Positions 40,846 through 40,885 of a stretch of 40,885 nt of DNA are shown here, piece by piece. The DNA comes from an uncultured Eubacteriales bacterium (lineage in GTDB: Bacteria > Bacillota > Clostridia > Oscillospirales > Acutalibacteraceae). The stretch covers positions 1 to 40,885 of the forward strand of contig ONDC01000014.1 of the NCBI GenBank assembly GCA_900316495.1. Direction: 5' to 3'. The translations under genes and the position numbers were made by a program. The notes under the pieces were generated by a model, which had not been told where the DNA came from, did not search any database, and worked only from the letters and a program-made list of their open reading frames with translations. The stretch's first letter is position 1, and each line of letters opens with the position of its first letter.

Positions 40846-40885
40846 GGAATAATAATTTGATAAGCCCTACTTCCATCTCATAAAA

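Overview
The window reads as chromosomal DNA of a spore-forming, anaerobic, Gram-positive Clostridia, most likely of the Ruminococcaceae/Oscillospiraceae type. This rests on gene content: sortases and LPXTG proteins, an electron-bifurcating [FeFe]-hydrogenase, a SpoIVFA/SpoIVFB-like protease pair, fermentative L-lactate dehydrogenase, consensus sigma-A promoters, AGGAGG-type ribosome binding sites and a G+C-rich coding bias. No phage, CRISPR array or insertion sequence was seen.

Layout. 142-4376 (+): a cyclophilin and the two halves of a heterodimeric ABC exporter. 4445-11802 (-): a large membrane protein, a STAS protein, a YdcF-like gene broken by two one-base frameshifts, an Ig-like surface protein, an MscS channel and an exported HAD phosphatase. 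Heptamer repeats lie between the last two. 11803-12453: a long AT-rich gap holding a strong promoter and a leader with a complete intrinsic terminator. 12454-23956 (+): a surface-assembly locus, made of a 2891-residue repeat adhesin with an LPGTG signal, a class C sortase, and a protein that joins a pilin, its own LPQTG signal, two membrane helices and a second sortase in one chain. 24133-25197 (+): an Rpn/PD-(D/E)XK nuclease-like gene flanked by three near-identical hairpins. 25374-29526 (-): hydCBA, with hydC disrupted by what looks like a 10-base deletion; its leader folds as a compact three-way junction. 30091-31541 (+): M23 and M50 proteases. 31587-34314 (-): a membrane protein, an EAL-domain remnant and asparagine synthetase. 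34435-35277 (-): a peptidoglycan-binding membrane protein. 35528-36770 (+): a MarR regulator with a palindromic operator, and an alpha/beta hydrolase. 36911-37864 (+): ldh. 37945-40404 (-): secG and rnr. 40636-40712 (+): tRNA-Arg(ACG).

How the genes work together. The 12-24 kb locus should build a wall-anchored surface structure: adhesin and pilin part are exported, sorted at LPGTG/LPQTG, and joined by two sortases. The hydrogenase and lactate dehydrogenase are NADH-linked fermentative outlets. The most unusual items are the pilin-sortase fusion, the attenuator-like leader of the giant adhesin gene, and the three-way-junction RNA upstream of hydC. Three interrupted genes (ydcF-like, hydC, EAL remnant) in one window raise the question of real decay versus assembly error. 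The 8.7-kb adhesin frame is intact, so random indel error cannot be frequent.
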